Shown piece by piece: positions 55,519 through 63,933 of a stretch of DNA of 64,000 bases. A model generated the notes under the pieces. That model saw only the letters and a list, made by a program, of their open reading frames with translations, was not told the origin of the DNA and made no database searches. Location of the stretch: contig WTGV01000068.1 in assembly GCA_011525295.1 (NCBI GenBank), positions 1 to 64,000 of the forward strand, written 5' to 3'. Both the position numbers and the translations under genes were made by a program. This stretch comes from Pseudomonadales bacterium (GTDB taxonomy: Bacteria; Pseudomonadota; Gammaproteobacteria; Pseudomonadales; Azotimanducaceae). The number at the start of each line of letters is the position of its first letter. Positions within the stretch are counted from its first letter, which is position 1.

Positions 55519-56738
55519 TCTTTGAATCGCAACGCGTGTATGAGAGAGACTCGGTACATTCGCGCGGCAGCGAAGATCGAGGTGATACAAATCCCCACTC
55601 CGAGCGCGAGTGGAGCAACCAGTATCACGTTAACGTCTATATGCGGGTACAAGCGATCCGGTAAATAGAACTGACCAGCGAATTGGTCCACACCCAGTGA
55701 GCTGAGTGCTATGCCGTAATGCGCTAATGGTAAATTACCCAAGACAGTCACCGTTATTCCTATAAACACTCCCAGCAACCAGAGAATAATCGATTCGGTC
55801 AAAAACATTCGAAACAGGGCAAAGTTCTTCATTCCCAACGCACGCAGTGTGCCAAATTCTCTTGTCCGTTCGAAAATTGACATCACGAAGGTATTAGCAA
55901 TGGACAACACTACGATGATCGTGAGCGTCCCGTAAATAATGCCATTGCTAATCTTGTCCAGTCTAATGTTTTGACTAATTTCAGGCATAAGTTCACGCCA
56001 GTCGTACAACCGCGTTTTTGGCGGTAGAATTTGCTCGATTGCCTTCTTGGTAGTCTCAAGCTCCAATGGATTTTCGACCATGATCACGATCCGGTGAACG
56101 TCATTTTCTAGTTGAAATACTTCGTTGAATGTCTCTAGCGGAATCTGAATGAAAGAGCGGTCTAGTTGATCATTACCACTAGCGAAGATACCCGTGAGAA
56201 TCGGTACCGAAGCAGCAATACCACCTAGGTTGTCATGACTCAGCAACACAATCTCATCTCCCAGTTCTAAACCGAGATTCTTAGCGAGGATCGTGCCGGT
56301 GTAGGCTGAATCGGATGTTGGTAAGTACTCCCCTTCGGAAATATTTCTTGGCAGGTACGAGACTTCAGATTCCGCAGGTGCATCGACGCCGATGATCATC
56401 GCGCCATAACTCTTTTCTTCATTGTTTAACAATGCAAAGCTCTCAGATCTTGGAGCAACAGCAGATATATCTGAAACACTGGCTAACTTCGTAATAATGT
56501 CTTTTGAGTTCGGAATCGTACGCTCTAACTTAGGGTCGTCCTTGTAGTCTTGGTGTTGAATCTGTAGATGTCCGCTCCCTAACCGAGTCGCTCCCTCAAT
56601 CATGGGACCATAGCTACCAACTTGGAACGACATTCCCAGTTGAATTAGCACTGTCGCAAAAGCAATCGCGCTACAAGTCAAGATCGTCCGTCGCTTGTTA
56701 CGCCACAAGTTTCTCCAAGCGATCGTTACTGTAAACAA
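55515..56738 (-). CDS. FtsX/LolE-type ABC permease (first)
   Basis: It has the same layout as its downstream partner: an N-terminal helix after WRNLWRNKRRTILTCSAIAFA, a periplasmic MacB-like domain (residues ~45-260) and three C-terminal helices. The coupling motif is NTFVMSIFERTREFGTLRALGMK. The two permeases are clearly paralogous but diverged and probably form a heterodimer. It lies 40 bases downstream of the LolA-like gene. Confidence 0.9.
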   Translation of the reverse strand: MFTVTIAWRNLWRNKRRTILTCSAIAFATVLIQLGMSFQVGSYGPMIEGATRLGSGHLQIQHQDYKDDPKLERTIPNSKDIITKLASVSDISAVAPRSESFALLNNEEKSYGAMIIGVDAPAESEVSYLPRNISEGEYLPTSDSAYTGTILAKNLGLELGDEIVLLSHDNLGGIAASVPILTGIFASGNDQLDRSFIQIPLETFNEVFQLENDVHRIVIMVENPLELETTKKAIEQILPPKTRLYDWRELMPEISQNIRLDKISNGIIYGTLTIIVVLSIANTFVMSIFERTREFGTLRALGMKNFALFRMFLTESIILWLLGVFIGITVTVLGNLPLAHYGIALSSLGVDQFAGQFYLPDRLYPHIDVNVILVAPLALGVGICITSIFAAARMYRVSLIHALRFKE

Positions 56739-56778
56739 GGAACTTTAACCGGTTGCACCAAAAAATTAGATGATTGAG

Positions 56779-57543
56779 TCAGTCGGAGCCTCGTAGTGAA
56801 AACAATGTGAATTTGTTGTCGTCAAGTTCCACATCGAATTCAACGTGTGTATGTTCAATCTCCGTCCACTTCTCTTCATCGTCTGTGTTCTTCATTCGAA
56901 GAGTCTTTGGGATTGGTCGTCCGTCGAACGTGGCAATATCCTGTGTTTCAATCCATTTGACTAATTCCAAGTCCTGGTCGTAGAAAGCGTGTTCTAACAG
57001 CACATAGTCATCCCTGACCTTGAGTACCTCTTTTCCCCAAACCACGGGTGCGTTTTCCTTAGGAATAGCTTCAATGGTATAGACAGTGTGGTTGTCCTCG
57101 TTCTGTTCGAGAACGATTGCTAGTTCATAGTGTTGGAGCAGGGAATCCGAACGCGCGAGATCGTTATAAGAGAAGTCTGAACCTGCCCAGCCTTGCGACA
57201 TCATAGACTTTGGTAGGCGGACAGTACGTTTGATCTTGGGTGAAAACGTCCACATTTGATCACCTTTCTTCAGTGTTGCATTGCCAACATCTCTGGGTGG
57301 GGCCGTAAACCGGATAAGGGCATCTTCCCGACCACGCGTCCAAACAGTAAATGAGGACTTACGAGTCCATTCCGGTCGCTTCACCGTCATAGTGAGCTCC
57401 GAGTAGGATGTCAATCCTCTAGTTTGATCAAGAACTTTACCGACCAGTTCTTCTGCAGTCAGTGTTGCTTCATCTGCTTGCGCGATGTCAATGATCATGA
57501 GTAACAGGCCGAACGCAAACAAAGTCGAAACGCGGGAAATCAT
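56779..57543 (-). CDS. LolA-like outer-membrane lipoprotein-sorting protein
   Basis: The exported protein (signal VSTLFAFGLLLMIIDIAQA) has the LolA/LppX-type half-barrel pattern: MTVKRPEWTRKSSFTVWTRG, ALIRFTAPPRDVGNATLKKGDQMW, and TFSPKIKRTVRLPKSMMSQ. This COG2834 type is common next to FtsX-type ABC systems and differs from canonical LolA. It is the first gene of the five-gene operon and may carry a lipid or lipoprotein from the permeases. ATG 57543 is preferred; 57555 is also in frame. Confidence 0.85.
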   Translation of the reverse strand: MISRVSTLFAFGLLLMIIDIAQADEATLTAEELVGKVLDQTRGLTSYSELTMTVKRPEWTRKSSFTVWTRGREDALIRFTAPPRDVGNATLKKGDQMWTFSPKIKRTVRLPKSMMSQGWAGSDFSYNDLARSDSLLQHYELAIVLEQNEDNHTVYTIEAIPKENAPVVWGKEVLKVRDDYVLLEHAFYDQDLELVKWIETQDIATFDGRPIPKTLRMKNTDDEEKWTEIEHTHVEFDVELDDNKFTLFSLRGSD

Positions 57544-57790
57544 GTACTCAATCAAACAATTCCATGTACTAACAAAATTTTAAGAGTACGAGTCTAAGAG
57601 ATTGTTCTGAGTTCGATCGAGAAAACTATTGTGTACTGATTGAGGATTCGCTGCAAGAGAATACTTCAAACAGGAGATCGGTTGGATTCCGATTTGTGAA
57701 TTCGTTGATTTTGTGTGGTTACCACAAAATACTCGGTTTCGGGAAATCGAACTAGCGATAATTGATGGACTGGGAGGAAGTTAACAGAAC

Positions 57791-58606
57791 ATGACCGTTT
57801 CTATTGATAAGTTTGCTGAAGTGAGTCCAGACGCAGAATTGGGAGATGGTTGCGTCATTGGTCCTTATTGTGTCGTCGGTGGGAACGTCACAATTGGTCC
57901 AGGCACGCACTTACATTCACATGTAGTCATTGGAGCGCACACATCGATCGGTGGAGACTGTGAAATATTTCCTTTTGTCACACTTGGAGTTCAATCGCAG
58001 GATCAAAAGTATGTACCTGGCACGGTTTCATACACTAAGATCGGAGACCGGAACAATATCCGAGAATTCGTAAGCATCCATAGTGGCACCGAAGCGGGAT
58101 CATCTACAGAAATAGGGGACGACTGTGCACTTCTCGCACATGCGCATGTCGCTCATAATTGCAAAGTAGGAAACAAAGTGATTATGTCCCACGGTGCAAC
58201 CTTAGGCGGTCATGTCGTGATTGGCGATCGCGCGAATCTCGGTGGTTTGTGTGGCATTCACCAGTTTTGTCATGTCGGAACCACTGCTCTCGTTGCTGGT
58301 CTTGCACGCGTCGTCCAAGACGTACTGCCATTTGTCATTGCGGAAGGAGTACCGGCGACGATGCGAATCGTAAACAAGGTTGGCATGGAGCGGGCTGGCT
58401 ACACAGCTGATGAAATTCGCGACGTTCGAAAAGCCTTTCGAACACTGTTCTTACGCGAACTTCGGCTTGAAGAAGCAGTTCAACGTGTGAAGGATGAACT
58501 GGGGGACAAACCTTACATTCAACTCATGATCGAAGCAATTGAATCTTCACAACGCGGCCTCGCGCGTCCAGACACTGCGACTTTGGAGTTCAATACAAGC
58601 CAATAA
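57791..58606 (+). CDS. lpxA: LpxA-like acyl-ACP:UDP-GlcNAc O-acyltransferase
   Basis: This is a left-handed beta-helix protein made of hexapeptide repeats (IGPYCVVGGNVTIGPGTHL and so on) with a C-terminal helical tail. The catalytic His122 lies in AHVAHNCKVG; IHQFCHVG and the GDRNNIREFVSIHSGT region also match LpxA, which starts lipid A synthesis. It is not in the usual lpxD-fabZ-lpxA-lpxB cluster, so it may be a stand-alone or second copy. The length of 271 residues is normal. A related acyltransferase acting on another nucleotide sugar is the main alternative. Confidence 0.85.
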   Translation: MTVSIDKFAEVSPDAELGDGCVIGPYCVVGGNVTIGPGTHLHSHVVIGAHTSIGGDCEIFPFVTLGVQSQDQKYVPGTVSYTKIGDRNNIREFVSIHSGTEAGSSTEIGDDCALLAHAHVAHNCKVGNKVIMSHGATLGGHVVIGDRANLGGLCGIHQFCHVGTTALVAGLARVVQDVLPFVIAEGVPATMRIVNKVGMERAGYTADEIRDVRKAFRTLFLRELRLEEAVQRVKDELGDKPYIQLMIEAIESSQRGLARPDTATLEFNTSQ

Positions 58607-58612
58607 GCTGGC

Positions 58613-59314
58613 TTAGGATAGTGGTGGAATCTGGTGGCTACTACCAACAGGTTCGATACATTTCGCGCCATTGTTCTTCGAGTTGCCCACGTAGTTGGAC
58701 ACAGGAACGATTTCGAGAGAATGTGGTAATCTTGGTCGAACTAGCGAATGAAGTAAATCAACATCTGTGTCTTGATTCAGCCAAGTGGCAACTTCATTCG
58801 TACCGAGCATAACGGGTTGTCGGTGGTGAAGAAATCTAATAGGGTCCGCGGCTTCGCACGTAACGATCGTGAAGCTTGTAAGAATCTGATCGTCTTCCGG
58901 GTTGTGCCATTCGTCCCATAAACCGGCAAGCATTAATGCGATACTCCCTCCTGGTTTGACGTAATGTGGTTGTTTCCGGTCTTCAACACGTTGCCACTCG
59001 TAGAACCCAGAAACTGGTACCACACAACGTTTTCGTCGAAACGGCGTTCTAAACGCCGGAGACTTTTCCAGACTTTCAGCACGAGCATTGAACATCGAGT
59101 ATTTGGTTGATATCTCCTTAGCCCGATTCGGCGTTAACCACCACCGAGCTTCAACAGCCGTATACGACTCGTTTGCGTCCAGTTTACCGCGAATTACCCA
59201 AACATTTGAGGTCGGTGCGACGTTGAAGTTTTCTGGGCCGGGGTAGTTCTGGTCTAGAAGATCCATGAACACCGCTTGGAGCGGATCAGAAGTAACGTTA
59301 AACCTACCGCACAT
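58613..59314 (-). CDS. SRAP-domain protein (YedK/HMCES family)
   Basis: SRAP proteins form a covalent thiazolidine link to abasic sites in single-stranded DNA through their second residue. Here MCGRFNVTSDP gives Cys2. The active-site pieces follow: NVAPTSNVWVIR, ARAESLEKSPAFR, RCVVPVSGFYEW (Glu) and the late RQPVML near the catalytic His. The length of 233 residues is normal. It converges with lpxA, six bases from its stop. Confidence 0.92.
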   Translation of the reverse strand: MCGRFNVTSDPLQAVFMDLLDQNYPGPENFNVAPTSNVWVIRGKLDANESYTAVEARWWLTPNRAKEISTKYSMFNARAESLEKSPAFRTPFRRKRCVVPVSGFYEWQRVEDRKQPHYVKPGGSIALMLAGLWDEWHNPEDDQILTSFTIVTCEAADPIRFLHHRQPVMLGTNEVATWLNQDTDVDLLHSLVRPRLPHSLEIVPVSNYVGNSKNNGAKCIEPVGSSHQIPPLS

Positions 59315-59378
59315 TGGATCTGTTCATGAAATATTCGACATCAATAGATTGATCAGGAAGGTTTTGTAGTCCCTTTAA

Positions 59379-60167
59379 TTAGTACCAGTCATTATCGACT
59401 GTACCACCCCCGTCGTATGCGAGTCTCTCACCCGTCATGTAGGTGTTCTGCGGGGACAATAGAAACATTACCAAGTTGGCAACTTCTTCTGGTTGACAAA
59501 CATGTCCGTAAGGTGACACGTCGTCAAGTTCTCGAATGTTGATCACACCGGCACGAGCTCGCATGAGGCGACGCCCCATTTCAGTGTCGACTAGTCCTGG
59601 AGCGACTACGTTGACCTTAATTCCGTGCTCGCGCTCTTCTTTAGCAAGCGAGTAGGCCAAATTTTCCAATGCCACTTTCGCCATCGTATAGGGTGCTCCG
59701 TTGGCTAAGGGATTTAACGCTGTTGCGCATGACATCATGATGATGTCGCCACTCGCTATCTTTCTCATCTCTGGCACTACGAGACGACAGAGTGTGTGTG
59801 CAGAAATCACATGCGTACCCATTAATTGAAAGACTTCTCGAGAAGGAGTTTCTGCGACCGATAAACCACGACTCGCAATTCCTGCATTGTTCACCAAAAT
59901 GGTGATAGCACCAAAATCAGTCGATATACGGTGAACTAACTCCTCACATTCTTCGACTCGATCGACGCTAGCGTGAAAAATCTCTGCGGTACCTCCATCC
60001 GCTTGTATCTCATCCTTCGTCGTTCGCGCTGCACTTTCGTCGCGGCGATAATTGATGGCTACCGTAGCACCCGCTGCTGCGATTGCTTTAGAGACTGCGC
60101 GACCGATGCCACGGCCCCCACCTGTTACCAAGGCAACCCGTTTGGATAAGAATTTATTGTCAGACAT
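59379..60167 (-). CDS. SDR-family oxidoreductase, FabG-like
   Basis: This is a classical short-chain dehydrogenase. TGGGRGIG (15-22) binds the cofactor, NYRRDES at the end of strand 2 suggests NADP, NNAG is present, and the catalytic Ser146, Tyr160 and Lys164 (YTMAK) are in place. The length of 262 residues fits ketoacyl reductases and many alcohol dehydrogenases. It stands alone, so its substrate cannot be inferred. Confidence 0.9.
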   Translation of the reverse strand: MSDNKFLSKRVALVTGGGRGIGRAVSKAIAAAGATVAINYRRDESAARTTKDEIQADGGTAEIFHASVDRVEECEELVHRISTDFGAITILVNNAGIASRGLSVAETPSREVFQLMGTHVISAHTLCRLVVPEMRKIASGDIIMMSCATALNPLANGAPYTMAKVALENLAYSLAKEEREHGIKVNVVAPGLVDTEMGRRLMRARAGVINIRELDDVSPYGHVCQPEEVANLVMFLLSPQNTYMTGERLAYDGGGTVDNDWY

Positions 60168-60480
60168 TAGTACGCTATAACAAGATTGGGAGCACTCGGT
60201 TTATAAGTCGTTGCTTTCTCACATCGCCTCTAACAGATTGTAGACCGATCAGAAAACGGTCATTTAGTCTTGAGAGTTATTCTGCATGAAAAGACTGATC
60301 AACGGTTACACTAGTGTAAGTGCACAAATCAGGTAAGTACAAACGGCAGCGGTTTTCCTGACAATAGAATTTGGATGAACAATTACGATTCACTATAACG
60401 GTGTGACCAAATTAGCAGCGTAGGACATACTTACTGTTTTGAATTGATGGTCACCCCGTTGAAAAAGGGGTGTACTGCTT
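60168..60480. other. Divergent intergenic region with two hairpins
   Basis: This 313-base gap lies between the divergent SDR and APH-family genes. It contains a GACCG/CGGTC hairpin (60243-60261) and a CACCCC/GGGGTG hairpin directly before the APH gene start. No RNA gene or firm promoter was recognised. Confidence 0.4.
60452..60472 (+). promoter_or_regulatory. Hairpin covering the ribosome binding site of the APH-family gene
   Basis: CACCCC (60452-60457) pairs with GGGGTG (60467-60472) around a nine-base loop. The 3' arm contains AAGGGG, the only plausible ribosome binding site for GTG 60481, so folding would hide it. Translation control by structure is an inference. Confidence 0.35.
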
Positions 60481-61419
60481 GTGAACAGTGAATTCGAGAG
60501 TGAAATAGACATACCATTGTCCGCGACAAAAGTTGCTCGAATCATCGAAGAAAACTCGGAACTTCGATTAAGTTCGGTCAAGAAATTAGGTGAAGGTCTT
60601 GAATTTCTGTCCTTCTTGATCAACGAGACTTGGGTAATTCGGTTTCCTAAACATGTGTCGGAAGAACTGAATCCAGTTGCCGAGAAAGAGTTTTCACAAA
60701 AGCTCAAGTTATCAACTACCATTCCAGGAATCAAGTTTATTTGGAACCATCCCTGGGGGTATCCAGAAACAATTTCTGGGTACGAATATCTTCCGGGAAT
60801 TTCCCTCGAACACTTTCGCGCGGCCGAAGTTGATCAAGACTGTTTAGGAAGACAGCTTGGTACCGTATTGAAAGAACTGCATACGATGAGTGGAGTGGTT
60901 GTGACCAAGGATAGCGATCCGCTCGCATCCTTGCGTACTTGGGTTGAGGACTTAGACAAACATCTTAGTCGTACTTCACACAACCCACTGTCCCCGTCCC
61001 AAAGGACGACCATTCGGTCATACTTTGATCATTACAAGTTCGATCTACCAAGCTCTGAGAGTGTTTTAATTCATGGAGACTTGGGTGCGGACCACATACT
61101 CCTCAATGAACAAAAGCGATTGTCGGGAATTCTCGATTGGTCGAATCATACCAGGGGAAACAGGTATCGAGATTTTGTAGGAATTTGGCGATGGGGAGGA
61201 GACGCGTTTTGTGAACGAGTGTTATTCCACTATCCCATTCAACCGAGTTTAACTGAGATGGCTTTCGTACGCGTCATGGGCTTAGTCAACTGTGTTTCGA
61301 GGGTTATCCTCGTATTTGAACAACAAAGCGACACGTTACGGAAACCCGCACATACGTTATTGGCGGAGCGACTATCTGAAGTCACGAAGACGAGCCCATA
61401 TAAGCCACTTAGAGGCTGA
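60481..61419 (+). CDS. APH-family (aminoglycoside phosphotransferase-like) kinase
   Basis: The fold is shown by the catalytic loop LIHGDLGADHILLNE (Asp base) and the metal-binding GILDWSN, preceded by an N-lobe with WVIRFPKHV (Lys) and the hinge GYEYLPGISL. This superfamily phosphorylates small molecules such as aminoglycosides, choline, homoserine and sugars, and resistance should not be assumed. The 312-residue protein starts at GTG 60481. The gene has no obvious operon partner. Confidence 0.86.
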   Translation: MNSEFESEIDIPLSATKVARIIEENSELRLSSVKKLGEGLEFLSFLINETWVIRFPKHVSEELNPVAEKEFSQKLKLSTTIPGIKFIWNHPWGYPETISGYEYLPGISLEHFRAAEVDQDCLGRQLGTVLKELHTMSGVVVTKDSDPLASLRTWVEDLDKHLSRTSHNPLSPSQRTTIRSYFDHYKFDLPSSESVLIHGDLGADHILLNEQKRLSGILDWSNHTRGNRYRDFVGIWRWGGDAFCERVLFHYPIQPSLTEMAFVRVMGLVNCVSRVILVFEQQSDTLRKPAHTLLAERLSEVTKTSPYKPLRG

Positions 61420-61533
61420 GAAGTTCAGCTAATCTAGTACGACAACGCGCTTTCATCGTTGGAGGCGTCCTTATCCATCTTCTTAAAATGACTCGCGACC
61501 GAGATTAATCGGTTTCCCCAGTTCGCCTTTGTC

Positions 61534-61565
61534 ATCGCTTGCAGAATTCGTCTGCAAGCGATTTT
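61534..61565 (+). terminator. Strong hairpin between the APH-family gene and fhs
   Basis: ATCGCTTGCAGA (61534-61545) and TCTGCAAGCGAT (61551-61562) form a perfect 12-bp stem with a five-base loop, followed by TTT. It lies 115 bases after the upstream stop and ends 38 bases before the fhs ATG. It could terminate the upstream transcript or form part of the fhs leader. Confidence 0.5.
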
Positions 61566-61600
61566 CGTAAGCGGCCAGACTACACGAGTAATAAATTCAC

Positions 61601-63268
61601 ATGCAGACTATCGATCAAACTATCGCACAAAGCGTTGAGCTTCGTCCATTAGCCGAGATATTAAAGGATAAGTTGCACTTATCCGAGGAAGAGTTTACAA
61701 CTTTTGGGAAGTACAAGGCCAAGATTCATTCGAGCAGTTTGAGCGAGAAGCAGTCCGACGAACCATCTAAATTGGTTTTGGTAACCGGGGTGTCCCCAAC
61801 GGCGGCAGGTGAAGGAAAAACAACTACATCGGTTGGATTAACCGATGCCTTAAATTTATTGGGTGTAAGCTCAGTGGCTTGTCTCCGCGAACCGTCTTTG
61901 GGACCATGTTTTGGAATGAAAGGGGGCGCACACGGTGGTGGTCGCGCTCAAGTAGCTCCTGCAACCGAAATAAATTTGCACTTCAACGGTGATTTACATG
62001 CAATTACCTCGGCAAACAATCTGCTGTCCGCGATTCTTGAGAACCACATCTATTGGGGCAATGCCCTTGAGATTGATCCTACAAGGTTAATGTTCTTGCG
62101 TGCAATGGACATGAATGATCGATCTCTACGCAAGTTTAAGGTACCGTCTCGACGAGATTTGGCCATAGATGCAGGATTCAACATTACTGCAGCATCGGAA
62201 GTGATGGCTGTATTTTCTTTAGCAGAAGATTTAGCAGACTTGCAACGGCGCTTAGGCAACATTGTTGTAGCCCGATCCAGATCCGGTGAGTTCATAACAG
62301 CTCGAGATTTGAACGTCGACGGCGCGATGACCGTACTACTGCGCGAAGCTCTTGATCCGAACGTTGTTCAAACTTTGGAACACAATCCCGTCATCGTTCA
62401 TGGTGGACCATTTGCCAATATCGCGCACGGCTGCAACTCGGTGATCGCAACTAGAACAGGGCTAGCGCTAGCAGATGTTGTTATAACAGAAGCAGGTTTC
62501 GGTGCAGACTTAGGCGCAGAAAAGTTCCTGAATATCAAGTGTCGTCAAACCGGTCTAAAGCCTCATGCAGTCGTGGTCGTCGCTACTATTCGCTCAATCA
62601 AGATGCACGCTAACATTCCGTTGGACGAGCTCACCAAACCCGATGTAGACGCATTGAAGGCTGGGATAGTTAATTTAGAAGCGCATGTGCAAAACTTACT
62701 CAAGATGGGAATCGTCCCTATTGTTGCAATCAATCGTTTTGAGTCGGATCGTGATGATGAGCTACTTTTTGTGACTAAAAGGATGCGAGAATTAGGCGTG
62801 GAGTGCAACGAGTGCACTCATTGGGCAGATGGAGGCCGTGGAGCTTTAGATCTTGCCGAAAGCGTGATGGCGTGTATTACGCGAGAAGACTGCAAAGATT
62901 TTGCCCCCCTCTATCCTAAGGACACCCCGCTGAAAGAAAAAATCGCCGCGGTCGCGAAGAACATCTATCGTGCTAGTGGCATCGAATTTAGCAAGTCTGC
63001 GGAGACAGAGTTGAACGACTTGCAACAAAGAGGCTTTGGCGAATTGCCTGTGTGTATCGCGAAGACTCAATACAGTTTTACCGCCGACCCTAAAAGACTA
63101 GGTGCTCCGAACGATCACATTCTTCCAATACGAGAAGTGAGACTCAGTGCGGGAGCGGAGTTCGTCGTCGTCGTTTGTGGCAACATGATGACGATGCCAG
63201 GTCTACCTCGCGTCCCGGCAGCTAATCAAATAGGTCTCGACGAGAACGATCAAATCTTTGGAATTTGA
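61601..63268 (+). CDS. fhs: Formate-tetrahydrofolate ligase
   Basis: Fhs makes 10-formyl-tetrahydrofolate from formate, THF and ATP. The P-loop-like nucleotide motif is SPTAAGEGKTTTSVGLTDAL (about residues 66-85). Further signatures are LREPSLGPCFGMKGGAHGGG, INLHFNGDLHAI, HGGPFANIAHGCNS and EAGFGADLGAEKF. The 555-residue length is normal. It stands alone, without adjacent folD, so it probably supplies one-carbon units generally. Confidence 0.96.
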   Translation: MQTIDQTIAQSVELRPLAEILKDKLHLSEEEFTTFGKYKAKIHSSSLSEKQSDEPSKLVLVTGVSPTAAGEGKTTTSVGLTDALNLLGVSSVACLREPSLGPCFGMKGGAHGGGRAQVAPATEINLHFNGDLHAITSANNLLSAILENHIYWGNALEIDPTRLMFLRAMDMNDRSLRKFKVPSRRDLAIDAGFNITAASEVMAVFSLAEDLADLQRRLGNIVVARSRSGEFITARDLNVDGAMTVLLREALDPNVVQTLEHNPVIVHGGPFANIAHGCNSVIATRTGLALADVVITEAGFGADLGAEKFLNIKCRQTGLKPHAVVVVATIRSIKMHANIPLDELTKPDVDALKAGIVNLEAHVQNLLKMGIVPIVAINRFESDRDDELLFVTKRMRELGVECNECTHWADGGRGALDLAESVMACITREDCKDFAPLYPKDTPLKEKIAAVAKNIYRASGIEFSKSAETELNDLQQRGFGELPVCIAKTQYSFTADPKRLGAPNDHILPIREVRLSAGAEFVVVVCGNMMTMPGLPRVPAANQIGLDENDQIFGI

Positions 63269-63311
63269 CTGAGCTCAAGTTAAGTTTAACTGTTTGCCTG
63301 TAATCTCTAAT

Positions 63312-63335
63312 TTAGTCTGGCATCTACTAGACTAA
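63312..63335 (+). terminator. Weak hairpin downstream of fhs
   Basis: TTAGTCT (63312-63318) and AGACTAA (63329-63335) form a 7-bp stem with a 10-base loop, 44 bases after the fhs stop. There is no U tract, so termination is uncertain. Confidence 0.25.
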
Positions 63336-63870
63336 GTTCAACCTCCCATGGTATCTCTGGTTCGACGCTGAAGCGAAGACCGTGCTGTATAGGTTCTTTA
63401 AAGAGTGGAGGTCGCTCCTGTCGACGCTCACAGTCCAAACCTTCACGATACAGTTTTGGTCAATGCAAAACCGTCAAGCAAGACAGAAAGGTGACACCGA
63501 GTATGTGCACATACCACTCGCCTCGTATTGTTCAAAACGTGTTTTTACAGTGTCAGAAGTAAGCGAAAGCACACAAAACAAACCATTTTCCACACTGTTA
63601 AATTCCGATAACGTAAGGGTTACTCTTAGTCTTCGAGGATGCTGCAAGGACCCCGAAAACTTTTTCTACAAGAGTAAAAACGAAATCAAGGGGGAAAAGA
63701 GGTCTGGCGTTCCGAAGGGTGAAAGATCGCTCGCCAGTCTTAGTGTTTTCTACACTTTCTTCTAAAGGATCCCCGACACGTTTCCAGTTCCCTATTTAAG
63801 GTGAGATTGAGGAGCAAGATCCAGTAGCGTCGACCGGGCCGAAAATAATTTTTTTTGTGAGGAACGAAAA

Positions 63871-63933
63871 ATGTTTGTAAAATGCTTTTTGTCAAATATT
63901 TATTCAACGCGCCCGAAGTCGGGTTGCCTGTGA
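63871..63933 (+). CDS. Possible 20-aa leader-like peptide
   Basis: ATG 63871 follows GAGGAAC at good spacing and an AT-rich run that could be a promoter. The frame encodes MFVKCFLSNIYSTRPKSGCL and stops at TGA. Such a well-initiated tiny ORF near a region edge could be a leader peptide of a gene past the window, or chance. Confidence 0.2.
   Translation: MFVKCFLSNIYSTRPKSGCL

Noticed and set aside
60481-61419. Aminoglycoside resistance gene
   Set aside because: Only the kinase superfamily fold can be supported; nothing points to an antibiotic substrate or a resistance context.
61420-61600. Tetrahydrofolate riboswitch before fhs
   Set aside because: There is one long hairpin and one small one, with no junction or conserved core of known folate riboswitches visible.
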